Program-made: the position numbers and the translations under genes
Part shown: one piece after another, positions 1 through 7,217 of the stretch
Numbering within the stretch: position 1 is the first letter of the stretch
How the letters are laid out: each line of letters opens with the position of its first letter
Notes under the pieces: generated by a model
Database searches by the model: none
What the model was told of the DNA's origin: nothing
The model's input: only the letters and a program-made list of their open reading frames with translations
Assembly: GCA_900553125.1 (NCBI GenBank)
Contig: USCB01000037.1
Location: 1 to 13,143, forward strand
DNA: 13,143 nt
Direction of reading: 5' to 3'
DNA from: an uncultured Clostridium sp.
GTDB taxonomy: Bacteria; Bacillota; Clostridia; TANB77; CAG-508

Positions 1-66
1 GTTGGCTGGAGGGTTGGCGGGAAAAGTTCCAGCAAAGGCACTTCTCCAGCCAACTTTCCAGCAAAG
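1..66. repeat. GC-richer inverted and direct repeat block upstream of fabG
   Basis: Bases 1-10 (GTTGGCTGGA) are perfectly complementary to 45-54 (TCCAGCCAAC), and the pairing extends by one G-C and two G-T pairs inward. The 11-mer TTCCAGCAAAG occurs directly repeated at 27-37 and 56-66. The block is clearly richer in G and C than the genes around it. It sits where a palindromic junction element would be expected between fabG and an upstream gene that lies outside the window, so it may be a divergent member of the junction palindrome family or a transcript-end hairpin of the previous gene. Its left part could extend beyond base 1. No coding potential is evident. Confidence 0.55.
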
Positions 67-77
67 AAACCTCTCCT

Positions 78-112
78 AATTGCACCAAAATTCTCCGTCA
101 CCAAAATACCCC
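78..112. repeat. Solo fragment of the junction repeat family
   Basis: Bases 85-99 (CCAAAATTCTCCGTC) are identical to bases 5517-5531, the right arm of the long palindrome between accD and accA. Bases 78-87 (AATTGCACCA) are identical to 4531-4540, just before the accC-accD palindrome. No matching left arm is visible here, so this looks like a decayed or single-arm copy of the family. It ends about 15 bases before the fabG ribosome binding site. Confidence 0.5.
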
Positions 113-140
113 AAAAAAGAGAAAAAAGGAGGAAAAGATT

Positions 141-872
141 ATGGCTGTCGCGTTAATAACAGGAGGAACAAGAGGAATTGGAAGAGCAATTGCAATAAAA
201 TTGAGTAAAGAAGGATATGATATTGCAATAAATTATAGAAAAGAAAATGAGGAATTAGAGGAATTAAAGGAAAAAATTAAAAAAAATGATGTGAAATGTG
301 AACTTATTAAAGGCGATGTTTCAAATTTTGAAGATACTGAAAAGTTAGTAAAAGAAACTATAGAAAAATTAGGTTCGATTGATGTACTTGTTAATAATGC
401 AGGTATTACAAAAGATATGCTGCTTATGAGAATGAAAAAAGATGATTTTGAACAGGTTATAAATACAAACCTAATTGGAACTTTTAATGTTACTAAAAAT
501 GTAATTGGATATATGATGAAATCAAGAAAAGGCAGTATAGTAAATATTTCGTCTGTTGTAGGAATTTCAGGAAATGCAGGGCAAACAAATTATTCTGCAT
601 CTAAGGCAGGGATTATTGGTTTTACTAAAAGTTTAGCCAAAGAGGTTGCATCAAGAAATATTAGAGTAAATGCTGTAGCTCCCGGGTTCATTGAAACAAG
701 CATGACAGAGGTTTTGAAGGATGATGTTAAAAATGAAATTAGTAAAAATATTCCTTTAAAAAGGATGGGGACTGCGAATGATGTGGCAAATGTGGTTAGT
801 TTTTTAGTATCTGAAGAAAGTTCATATATAACAGGACAGGTAATTCAAGTTGATGGTGGATTGCTTATGTAG
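141..872 (+). CDS. fabG: 3-oxoacyl-[acyl-carrier-protein] reductase FabG
   Basis: FabG is the NADPH-dependent beta-ketoacyl-ACP reductase of FASII, a cytosolic short-chain dehydrogenase. The 243-residue length is normal. The Rossmann nucleotide-binding motif TGGTRGIG lies at residues 7-14, NNAG at 85-88, and the catalytic tetrad Asn110, Ser138, Tyr151 and Lys155 (in YSASK) is complete. The C-terminus GQVIQVDGG is typical. The ATG at 141 is preceded by GGAGG at 128-132, a good spacing. It is first in the visible operon, and fabF follows after 47 bases. The frame is intact across an eight-A run at 279-286. It contains no in-frame CGG codon; the single CGG (683) is out of frame. Confidence 0.97.
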   Translation: MAVALITGGTRGIGRAIAIKLSKEGYDIAINYRKENEELEELKEKIKKNDVKCELIKGDVSNFEDTEKLVKETIEKLGSIDVLVNNAGITKDMLLMRMKKDDFEQVINTNLIGTFNVTKNVIGYMMKSRKGSIVNISSVVGISGNAGQTNYSASKAGIIGFTKSLAKEVASRNIRVNAVAPGFIETSMTEVLKDDVKNEISKNIPLKRMGTANDVANVVSFLVSEESSYITGQVIQVDGGLLM

Positions 873-919
873 ATTTTGATAGAGTGAAATCAAAAAATAA
901 AGAAAAGGAATAAGTTGAA

Positions 920-2155
920 ATGAGAAGAGTAGTAATTACAGGAATAGGTGCAATAACACCAATTGGAAATAATACAAAAGAATTATGGGAAGGAATTCTT
1001 AAAAAAAGATGTGGAATAGGTAAAATAACAAGATTTAATGCTGAGGGATTTAAAACATCACTTGCAGCAGAAATAAAAAACTATAATCCGATTGATTATT
1101 TTGATGCAAAACAGGCAAAAAGATTAGACAAATGTTCTCAATATGCAATTATAGCAGCAAGAGAGGCTTTTGAAGATAGTAAAATAAATAAGGATAATAC
1201 AGATTTTGAAAGAATAGGTGTATTTGTAGGTTCAGGAATAGGTGGATTAAAGACAATTCAAGAACAATGTGAAATAAATGTTTCAAAAGGACATAATAGA
1301 ATTTCGCCAATGTTTATACCAATGTCAATTTGCAATATGCCTGCTGGAAATATTGCAATAGAATTAGGGTTAAAAGGAGAATCGATTTCAACAGTTTCTG
1401 CTTGCAGTTCGTCAACTCATGCAATAGGTGAAGCTTATAGAACAATAAAATATGGAGCTGAAGATGTGATATTAGCTGGAGGAACAGAAAGTTCAATTTG
1501 CGAAGTTGGGATTGCAGGATTTGAGAATATGAAAGCATTATCATATGTGGCAAACCCGAATAGAGCAAGCATCCCATTTGATAAAGAAAGAAGTGGATTT
1601 GTAATGGGCGAAGGAGCTGGTATTCTTGTATTAGAGGAATTAGAACATGCTATTAAAAGAGGAGCAAAAATATATGCTGAAGTTATTGGATATGGTGCAA
1701 CATCAGATGCATATCATATAACTTCACCTGCGCCAAATGGAGAAGGTGGAGCAAGAGCGATGAAAAGAGCTATTGAAGATGCAAAAATAAAGTCAGAAGA
1801 TATAGATTACATAAATGCTCACGGAACATCAACACATTTAAATGATAGTTTAGAAACGATGGCAATAAAAACAGCTTTAGGGGAGAAAGCAAGCCAAAAA
1901 GTTATGGTAAGTTCAACAAAATCAAATATGGGACATATGCTAGGTGCAGCAGGTGGAGTTGAGGCTATAATTTGCACACAAGCAATTAATAATAAAAAAG
2001 TTCCACCAACTATAAATTATCAGGTTAAAGATGAAGAGTGTGATTTGGATATTGTACCAAATGAAGTTAGGGATGCAGATTTAAAAATTGTAATGTCAAA
2101 TTCACTTGGATTTGGTGGACATAATGCAAGTATAATTTTGAAAAAGTATGAATAA
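920..2155 (+). CDS. fabF: 3-oxoacyl-[acyl-carrier-protein] synthase II FabF
   Basis: FabF condenses acyl-ACP with malonyl-ACP to elongate fatty acids. The 411-residue length matches the family. The nucleophile Cys162 lies in the SACSSSTHA segment. The catalytic histidines are His301 (NAHGTST) and His339 (MGHMLGAAG), with Lys334 of the KSNMGH motif present. The C-terminal GFGGHN motif closes the fold. The start ATG at 920 has an AAGGA-type ribosome binding site about ten bases upstream. The gene follows fabG and is separated from accB by only 15 bases, so it is almost certainly in one transcript with them. The reading frame crosses a seven-A run at 1001-1007 without a break and has no in-frame CGG. 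Confidence 0.97.
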   Translation: MRRVVITGIGAITPIGNNTKELWEGILKKRCGIGKITRFNAEGFKTSLAAEIKNYNPIDYFDAKQAKRLDKCSQYAIIAAREAFEDSKINKDNTDFERIGVFVGSGIGGLKTIQEQCEINVSKGHNRISPMFIPMSICNMPAGNIAIELGLKGESISTVSACSSSTHAIGEAYRTIKYGAEDVILAGGTESSICEVGIAGFENMKALSYVANPNRASIPFDKERSGFVMGEGAGILVLEELEHAIKRGAKIYAEVIGYGATSDAYHITSPAPNGEGGARAMKRAIEDAKIKSEDIDYINAHGTSTHLNDSLETMAIKTALGEKASQKVMVSSTKSNMGHMLGAAGGVEAIICTQAINNKKVPPTINYQVKDEECDLDIVPNEVRDADLKIVMSNSLGFGGHNASIILKKYE

Positions 2156-2170
2156 TAAGGAGCTAAGTTT

Positions 2171-2608
2171 ATGGAATACGAGAAAATAATACAATTAATA
2201 AATGATTTTGGAAATTCAAAATTAAATAATCTTAAATTAGATTTTCCCGATGGAACTAAAATTGATATGAGTAAAGGTGATGAAAAAGTTAAATTTGTGA
2301 ATGTAGAGCCAAACATAGATAAAGAGGAAAAAATCGAAAATAAAGTTACATCATGTGAAAAAAGTCTTGATAATGGAAATATTATGACATCACCAATGGT
2401 CGGAACTTTTTATTTGAAGCCATCACCAAATGCTGAACCTTATGTTAAGGTTGGTCAAAGAGTAAAAAAAGGAGATATTCTTTGCATAATAGAGGCTATG
2501 AAATTGATGAATGAGATAGAATCTGAGTATGATGGTGTTATAGAGGAGATTTTAGTTAAGGACAGCGAATGTGTTGAATATGGAAAGCCATTGTTTAGAA
2601 TTTCGTAG
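2171..2608 (+). CDS. accB: Biotin carboxyl carrier protein of acetyl-CoA carboxylase (AccB)
   Basis: AccB carries the biotin that shuttles carboxylate from AccC to the AccA-AccD carboxyltransferase. It has 145 residues: an N-terminal helical segment (about 1-25), a charged low-complexity linker (about 30-68), and the biotinyl domain (about 70-145). The biotin site is Lys111 in EAMKLMNE. The thumb insertion YLKPSPNAEPYVKVG (about 81-95) is typical of acetyl-CoA carboxylase BCCP and separates it from other biotinyl proteins. The start at 2171 has AAGGAG at 2157-2162. The stop at 2606-2608 runs directly into a palindromic junction element. No in-frame CGG. Confidence 0.96.
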   Translation: MEYEKIIQLINDFGNSKLNNLKLDFPDGTKIDMSKGDEKVKFVNVEPNIDKEEKIENKVTSCEKSLDNGNIMTSPMVGTFYLKPSPNAEPYVKVGQRVKKGDILCIIEAMKLMNEIESEYDGVIEEILVKDSECVEYGKPLFRIS

Positions 2609-2660
2609 GACAAAAGGGACCGGGTCTTTTTTGTCCTTGTCTAAAAAGAACCCGGTTTTA
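2609..2660 (+). repeat. Junction palindrome 1 (accB-fabZ), degenerate
   Basis: ACCGGGT at 2619-2625 followed by CTTTTTT is complementary to AAAAAGAACCCGGT at 2643-2656, with a one-base bulge. An alternative hairpin pairs GGACAAAA (2608-2615) with TTTTGTCC near 2629-2636. The core resembles the GGGACCGGTTC arms of the later junctions. It lies between the accB stop and the fabZ ribosome binding site at about 2682, so as RNA it would be an intercistronic stem-loop. It is the least symmetrical member of the set. Confidence 0.6.
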
Positions 2661-2693
2661 ACTGTTCAAGCAGGAAAAAGAGAGGAGAACAAA

Positions 2694-3116
2694 ATGTTAA
2701 ATAAAGAAGAAATAAAAAAGATAATCCCACAAAGAGAGCCATTTTTGATGATAGATGAAGTAGAAGAATATACCCCAGGTGAAAGTGTTGTGGCATATAA
2801 ATATATAAATGAAACAGAATGGTATTTTAAGGGACATTTTCCAGATAATCCCATAATGCCAGGAGTTTTAATTGTAGAGAGTTTGGCACAGGCAGGTGCA
2901 GTTGCGATTTTGAGTTTGGAAGAAAACAAAGGAAAAAATGCATTGTTTGGCGGAATTGATAAGATGAGATTTAAAAGAACAGTTGTGCCGGGAGATAAAT
3001 TGAAGTTGGAAGTTAAGATTATTAGAAAGAAAGGACCAATTGGAGTTGGAGAAGGGGTTGCTACTTGTGAGGGAAAAGTTGTTGCCAGAGGTGAACTTAC
3101 TTTTGCGGTAGTATAA
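2694..3116 (+). CDS. fabZ: 3-hydroxyacyl-[acyl-carrier-protein] dehydratase FabZ
   Basis: FabZ dehydrates beta-hydroxyacyl-ACP to trans-2-enoyl-ACP in the elongation cycle. The 140-residue hot-dog-fold protein carries the catalytic His48 in GHFPDNPIMPG and the catalytic Glu62 in VLIVESLAQ. I chose the ATG at 2694 because GAGGAG lies at about 2682-2687 and the protein then starts at the usual FabZ N-terminus (MLNKEEIKKIIPQREP). The open frame can be extended upstream to 2571, but that would overlap accB and translate the palindrome. Three CGG trinucleotides occur, all out of frame. Confidence 0.96.
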   Translation: MLNKEEIKKIIPQREPFLMIDEVEEYTPGESVVAYKYINETEWYFKGHFPDNPIMPGVLIVESLAQAGAVAILSLEENKGKNALFGGIDKMRFKRTVVPGDKLKLEVKIIRKKGPIGVGEGVATCEGKVVARGELTFAVV

Positions 3117-3120
3117 AAAA

Positions 3121-3172
3121 TTTCTGATTGGGGACGGTTCTTTTCGCGAAAAGAACCGTCCCCAATCAGAAA
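3121..3172. repeat. Junction palindrome 2 (fabZ-accC), perfect 52 bp
   Basis: Every base from 3121 to 3172 pairs with its mirror partner around the centre at 3146/3147 (TTTTCG|CGAAAA). Four bases separate it from the fabZ stop, and its end abuts the AAAGGAGA ribosome binding site of accC. The inner 40 bp are identical to the palindrome at 7218-7269, while the outer TTTCTG/CAGAAA flanks are not. As RNA it would form a very stable hairpin inside the operon and could act as an attenuator, a processing site or a partial terminator. As DNA it resembles a MITE- or REPIN-like dispersed palindrome. Confidence 0.85.
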
Positions 3173-3186
3173 AAAGGAGAAAGAAT

Positions 3187-4528
3187 ATGAACAAAATACT
3201 AATAGCCAACAGAGGCGAAATAGCAGTAAGAATAATAAGAGCATGTAAGGAGATGAATATAAAAACAGTAGCTGTATATTCAGAAGCAGATAAAGACAGT
3301 CTTCACACGCGTTTGGCAGATGAAGCAATATGCATAGGACCTGCAAATTCAAATAAAAGCTACTTAAATTATAAAAATATAATAGAGGCTGCATATATAA
3401 CTGGAAGTGACAGTATACATCCGGGTTTCGGATTTCTTTCTGAAAATAGTCAGTTTGCGAAGATATGTGAAGAATCTAATATCAAATTTATAGGACCATC
3501 ATATGAAGTAATAAAACTCATGGGAAATAAATCAAATGCGAAAGAAATAATGGAAAAAGCCGGAGTGCCTGTAGTTCCTGGTTCTAAAGGAAGTATTAAA
3601 AGCATAAATGATGCTAAAAAGACAGCTAAAGAAATAGGCTATCCTATAATGCTAAAAGCAGCAGCAGGTGGTGGAGGAAAAGGAATACGTATAGTGAATG
3701 ATGAAAGTGAATTGGAAAAAAGTTATAATATTGTAAAACAAGAGGCGATGATTTCTTTTAAAGATGATGAAATCTATATGGAAAAATTTATACAAAACCC
3801 TAGACATGTCGAAATTCAAATTTTGGCAGACGAACATGGAAATGTAATTCATTTAGGTGAAAGAGATTGTACGGTTCAAAGGAAAAATCAGAAGGTGATA
3901 GAAGAAACACGGGTCTACTGCTATTGATGATAAACTAAGAGAAAAGATGGGAGATGCAGCAGTAAAGGCAGCTAAAAAAGTGGGATATACCAATTGTGGA
4001 ACTGTTGAATTTTTAGTAGACAAAAATAAGAATTTTTATTTTATGGAAATGAACACAAGAATTCAAGTTGAACATGGAATTACAGAAGAAAGAACAGGAA
4101 TTGATATAGTAAAAGAGCAAATTAGAATAGCAGCAGGAGAAAAGCTTAAACTAAAGCAAAAAGATGTTGAATTTCAAGGTCATGTAATAGAATGCAGAAT
4201 AAATGCAGAAAATCCTGAAAAGAATTTTAGACCCAGCCCTGGAAAAATTACAGGACTAATTTTGCCAGGTGGAAATGGAATTAGGGTTGATACATTTGTA
4301 TATGAGGGTTACATAATTCCACCTAATTATGATTCTATGATTGCAAAAATAATAGCTCATGGAAAAAACAGAAATGAGGCTATAAGTAAGATGAAGAGAG
4401 CTTTGGAGGAAACTGTAATTGAAGGTGTTGATACTAATATTGATTTTTTGTTTAAGATTATTAGAAATTCTAATTTTCTTAGGGGGAAATATGATACTTC
4501 TTTTATTGAAAAAGAAATTTTGAGATAA
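3187..4528 (+). CDS. accC: Biotin carboxylase subunit of acetyl-CoA carboxylase (AccC), read through a +1 frame break at a CGG codon
   Basis: AccC carboxylates biotin on AccB using ATP and bicarbonate. Frame one runs 3187-3927 and matches AccC to residue 241 (QKVIEET). It then enters CGG at 3910-3912 and would stop at TGA after a short unrelated tail. The rest of AccC continues in the +1 frame from 3911 to 4528. Joined with one base skipped, the protein has 446 residues, normal for the family. The ATP-grasp glycine loop GGGGKG is at 161-166. The catalytic residues equivalent to E. coli Glu288, Asn290 and Arg292 (EMNTRIQVEH, about 287-296) and the Arg of FRPSPG all lie after the break, so the upstream piece alone could not work. 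The second part has no convincing ribosome binding site of its own. At the junction the repaired sequence reads EET-G-STA where relatives have EEAPS, so the residue here is less well supported than at the other sites. Confidence 0.93.
3910..3913 (+). other. In-frame CGGG, +1 frame-break site in accC
   Basis: The zero-frame codons are GAA GAA ACA CGG, and AccC homology resumes one base later at GGG TCT ACT GCT. Skipping the C at 3910, or reading CGGG as one unit, restores the frame. The seven bases ACACGGG are the same as at the accD break. The next zero-frame stop is four codons downstream. No poly-base slippery run is present. Confidence 0.75.
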
Positions 4529-4540
4529 GAAATTGCACCA

Positions 4541-4604
4541 TTGTTCCTTGGGGACCGGTTCTTTTATGAACATGTCCGTCAAAGAACCGGTCCCAAAAGA
4601 ACAA
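4541..4604. repeat. Junction palindrome 3 (accC-accD)
   Basis: GGGACCGGTTCTTT at 4551-4564 is perfectly complementary to AAAGAACCGGTCCC at 4581-4594, with a 16-base loop. Outer segments TTGTTC (4541-4546) and GAACAA (4599-4604) also pair. It carries the CCGG variant of the core rather than the CGG variant of junctions 2 and 6. It sits wholly between the accC stop and the accD ribosome binding site. The flank AATTGCACCA at 4531-4540 recurs at 78-87. Confidence 0.75.
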
Positions 4605-4629
4605 ATTGAAAAAAATGAAAGGAGAACAA

Positions 4630-5464
4630 ATGCTAGTAGATAAAATCAAAAAAAGAGAACCGACAGCAAAAAGAAATATAAATAAAGTAGATATACAGGT
4701 AGGAAAATGGGTGAAATGTACAAAGTGCAAAGAAATTTTGTATAAAGAAGATGTAAGGAATAATCTAAATATATGTCCTGTATGTGGAGCATATTTTAGA
4801 ATGCATATAAATAGAAGACTAGAAAGCATAATAGATGAAGGTACATATAAAAGATTCGAGTTAAACATAGATAATGTAAATCCATTAGGACTAGAAGATT
4901 ATCCATCAAAAATTGAAAGGTTAAGGCAAAAAACAGATTTAGAAGAGGCTGTGAGCTGTGGTACACGGGAAAATTGAAGGAAAAGATGTTGTCATATGTA
5001 TAATGGATAGTGGATTTCTCATGGGAAGTATGGGAACAGTCGTGGGTGAAAAAATAACCTATGCAGTAGAAAAAGCGATTGAACTCAAATATCCACTTAT
5101 AATATTTACAGTATCTGGCGGAGCACGAATGCAAGAAGGAATAATGGCTCTTATGCAAATGGCAAAGACAACTGCTGCAATTTCTAAATTAAATGAATCA
5201 GGTGGACTTTATATTTCTGTTTTAACAGACCCAACTTATGGAGGTGTTACTGCATCTTTTGCAAGCATTGCGGATATTATTTTAAGTGAACCTGGTGCAA
5301 TGATAGGATTTGCAGGTAAAAGAGTTATTGAGCAGACTATAGGGGAGAACTTGCCTGATGGCTTTCAAACTGCGGAGTTTTTGCTGGAGCATGGTTTCGT
5401 GGATAAGATTGTAGAGAGAAAAGATTTGAAGCATGTTTTGGGGAGATTGATTGAGTTGAATTAG
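4630..5464 (+). CDS. accD: Acetyl-CoA carboxylase carboxyltransferase beta subunit (AccD), read through a +1 frame break at a CGG codon
   Basis: AccD and AccA transfer carboxylate from biotin to acetyl-CoA to give malonyl-CoA. The ATG at 4630 follows GGAG at 4621-4624; an in-frame TTG at 4606 is less likely. An N-terminal zinc ribbon (KCTKCKE and ICPVCG, about residues 27-50) is followed by the crotonase-like carboxyltransferase domain. Frame one matches AccD to residue 112 (AVSCGT), meets CGG at 4966-4968, and would stop after REN. Homology resumes in the +1 frame as GKIEGKDVV and runs to 5464, including MGSMGTVVGEKIT and the SGGARMQEG oxyanion-hole segment. The joined product has 277 residues, close to the usual length. 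Removing the C at 4966 gives an uninterrupted match (SCGTGKIEG), so a single base accounts for the break. CGA in GGARMQ shows that another CGN codon is read as arginine here. Confidence 0.94.
4966..4969 (+). other. In-frame CGGG, +1 frame-break site in accD
   Basis: The zero frame reads TGT GGT ACA CGG GAA AAT TGA, and the true frame resumes at GGG AAA ATT GAA GGA. Skipping the C at 4966 or reading CGGG as Gly restores the expected GTGKIEG. Only two codons separate CGG from the zero-frame TGA, and the context ACACGGG equals that in accC. Confidence 0.8.
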
Positions 5465-5468
5465 ATAG

Positions 5469-5543
5469 TTCCCTTTTAGGGACGGAGAATTTTGAATACT
5501 TTTTTGAAAAAAGTATCCAAAATTCTCCGTCCCCAAAAGGGAA
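5469..5543. repeat. Junction palindrome 4 (accD-accA), 37-bp stem
   Basis: Arms 5469-5505 and 5507-5543 are complementary over 37 positions with only two mismatches (A against C), and only one base, G5506, separates them. The sequence shares GGGACGGA with the other junction elements but has its own arms (for example GAGAATTTTG). A 15-base part of its right arm recurs at 85-99. It fills nearly the whole gap between the accD stop (5462-5464) and the accA ribosome binding site. As RNA it would be a long duplex suitable for a double-strand-specific RNase. Confidence 0.85.
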
Positions 5544-5562
5544 AAAGAAAGGATGTGAAAAA

Positions 5563-6357
5563 ATGCAAACAGCATGGCAAAAAGTACAAATAGCAAGAGC
5601 GAGCAACAGAAAAACATCACTAGACTACATAGAAAAAATATTTGATGAATTTATAGAATTACACGGGGATAGAAACTACCGCGATGACAAAGCAATGGTA
5701 TGTGGTTTGGCAAGAATAGAAACACAAAATTATACAGTAATTGCAGAGCAAAAAGGGAGAAATACAAAAGAAAATATAGAAAGAAACTTTGGAATGCCAA
5801 ATCCTGAAAGTTATAGAAAAGCAATTAGATTTATGGAGCAAGCCGAGAAGTTTAACAGACCTGTTATCACCTTTATAGATACAAAAGGAGCATATCCGGG
5901 AATTGGAGCAGAAGAAAGAGGTCAAGGTGAGGCTATTGCAAGTTGTATGCTTAAAATGGTAGGCTTAAAAGTTCCAATTATTTCAATTGTAATTGGTGAG
6001 GGGTCTAGTGGAGGAGCATTAGCAATAGGTGTTGCAAATAAAATACTTATGTTAGAAAATGCGATTTATTCAATTTTATCTCCAGAAGGGTATGCAAGTA
6101 TTTTGTGGAAAGACGCGTCAAAAGCAGAAGAGGCAGCTGAAAAGATGAAACTTACAGCTAAAGACTTGTATGATTTGAATGTTATTGATAAAATTATTGA
6201 AGAGCCTGAAAATGATTTTGATATATTGACTAAAAATTTAAAGATGGAAATTGTTGGTGCAATTAATAAGATGAGTGAAATGTCTAAAGTTGATATTGTA
6301 AATGATAGATATACGAAGTTTAGAAATATGGGTGAATATGTTAGTTTAAATAAATAA
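5563..6357 (+). CDS. accA: Acetyl-CoA carboxylase carboxyltransferase alpha subunit (AccA)
   Basis: AccA pairs with AccD in the carboxyltransferase. The protein has 264 residues, shorter at the N-terminus than E. coli AccA (about 319) but containing the whole crotonase-like core. Recognisable segments are ELHGDRNYRDD (about 32-42), the GRNTKEN and NFGMPNPESYRKA stretch (about 65-87), FIDTKGAYPGIGAEERGQGEAIA (about 104-126), GEGSSGGALAI, and the SILSPEG loop. ATG 5563 has GAAAGGA at about 5547-5553. The frame is unbroken; its two CGG trinucleotides (5664, 5897) are out of frame and CGC is used as arginine in NYRDD. It completes the AccABCD set within this operon. Confidence 0.96.
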   Translation: MQTAWQKVQIARASNRKTSLDYIEKIFDEFIELHGDRNYRDDKAMVCGLARIETQNYTVIAEQKGRNTKENIERNFGMPNPESYRKAIRFMEQAEKFNRPVITFIDTKGAYPGIGAEERGQGEAIASCMLKMVGLKVPIISIVIGEGSSGGALAIGVANKILMLENAIYSILSPEGYASILWKDASKAEEAAEKMKLTAKDLYDLNVIDKIIEEPENDFDILTKNLKMEIVGAINKMSEMSKVDIVNDRYTKFRNMGEYVSLNK

Positions 6358-6368
6358 AATTTTTCGAA

Positions 6369-6417
6369 TTTGGGACGGTTCCTTTTTCAAAATGTCCCAA
6401 AAAGAACCGGTCCCAAA
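6369..6417. repeat. Junction palindrome 5 (accA-fabI)
   Basis: Arms 6369-6387 and 6399-6417 are complementary apart from two compensating one-base bulges: the left arm reads GGGACGGTTCC where the right arm specifies GGGACCGGTTC. The element therefore mixes the two core variants seen in the other junctions. It occupies the gap between the accA stop and the fabI ribosome binding site. Confidence 0.7.
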
Positions 6418-6442
6418 AGGACAAAAAGAAAGGATGAATAAA

Positions 6443-7216
6443 ATGTTACTAAAAAATAAGAAAATATTAATAATGGGAATAAGAAATAAATGGAGCATAG
6501 CTTATGGTATTGCAAAATCTGCTTATGAAAATGGTGCAAAACTTATTTTTACATATACAGATGAAGAAAATAAAAGCAAAATAGAGGCGTTGATATCTGA
6601 ATTCGAAGGAAGTAAAACATATGTTTTGAAAGATGCATCTATTGATGAACTTGTAGAGGAAACTTTTACTAAAATAAAAGAAGAAAATGGAAAAGTAGAT
6701 GGAATTGTACATTGCATAGCTCATGCATTTACAGAGGATTTGCATAATGATTTTATAAAAACAAGTAAAGCAGGATTTACTCACGCTGTTGATGTTAGTA
6801 GTTATTCATTTGTTTTGACTGCAAGAAAGGCTAAAGAATTAGATATGTTGAATGAAAATGCAAGTTTAGTTGCTCTTACTTATTATGGTTCAACTAAGGT
6901 ACTTACAGGATATAATGTTATGGGAGTTGCAAAGGCAGCATTAGAATCAAGCATTAGATATTTGGCGGATAATTTAGGTAAAGACGGAATTAGAGTAAAT
7001 GGAGTTTCGGCAGGTCCTATTAAGACTTTATCAGCTAAAGGAATTAAAGATTTTGGAAGTATCTTAAATATTGTTGAGGAAAAAGCACCATTACATAAAA
7101 ATGTTACGACTGTACAGGTTGGTAATGTAGTTTCGTTTTTATTGAGTCAAATGAGTGATTGTATTACTGGGCAAATTGTGTTTGCAGATAATGGTTATAA
7201 TATTATGGGAAATTAA
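6443..7216 (+). CDS. fabI: Enoyl-[acyl-carrier-protein] reductase FabI
   Basis: FabI reduces trans-2-enoyl-ACP with NAD(P)H, the last step of each elongation round. The product has 257 residues from the ATG at 6443, chosen because AGAAAGGA lies at 6428-6434 at good spacing. An in-frame ATG at 6434 overlaps that site, and the open frame upstream to 6392 is the palindrome. The FabI-type nucleotide-binding motif GIRNKWSIAYGIA is at 12-24. The catalytic pair Tyr157 and Lys164 has the Y-x6-K spacing of FabI (GYNVMGVAK), and a second conserved Tyr lies at 147. A 3' segment (SAGPIKTLSAKGI) is also typical. FabI at the end of the cluster is notable because many Clostridia carry FabK instead. Three out-of-frame CGGs occur, with no break. 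Confidence 0.95.
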   Translation: MLLKNKKILIMGIRNKWSIAYGIAKSAYENGAKLIFTYTDEENKSKIEALISEFEGSKTYVLKDASIDELVEETFTKIKEENGKVDGIVHCIAHAFTEDLHNDFIKTSKAGFTHAVDVSSYSFVLTARKAKELDMLNENASLVALTYYGSTKVLTGYNVMGVAKAALESSIRYLADNLGKDGIRVNGVSAGPIKTLSAKGIKDFGSILNIVEEKAPLHKNVTTVQVGNVVSFLLSQMSDCITGQIVFADNGYNIMGN

Positions 7217-7217
7217 A

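Noticed and set aside
873..896. Small hairpin TTTTGAT/ATCAAAA after fabG
   Set aside because: Only seven A-T-dominated pairs and no relation to the junction family; expected by chance in such AT-rich sequence.
2571..2693. N-terminal extension of fabZ from 2571
   Set aside because: It overlaps accB and translates the junction palindrome; the ATG at 2694 has the ribosome binding site and the normal FabZ N-terminus.
2666..3394. Long minus-strand open frame opposite fabZ
   Set aside because: Antisense shadow of fabZ, the palindrome and accC in AT-rich DNA, with low-complexity Leu/Phe/Ser composition and no ribosome binding site.
3900..4980. Classical -1 slippery heptamer or prfB-type stop-driven +1 site
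   Set aside because: No X XXY YYZ run or CUU slip codon, no internal Shine-Dalgarno at the usual distance, the direction is +1 in all five cases, and stop distance varies from zero codons to far downstream.
3947..5464. Downstream halves of accC (ATG 3947) and accD (GTG 4958) as separate genes
   Set aside because: Neither has a good ribosome binding site, both start inside conserved domains, and the family is not known to be split there.
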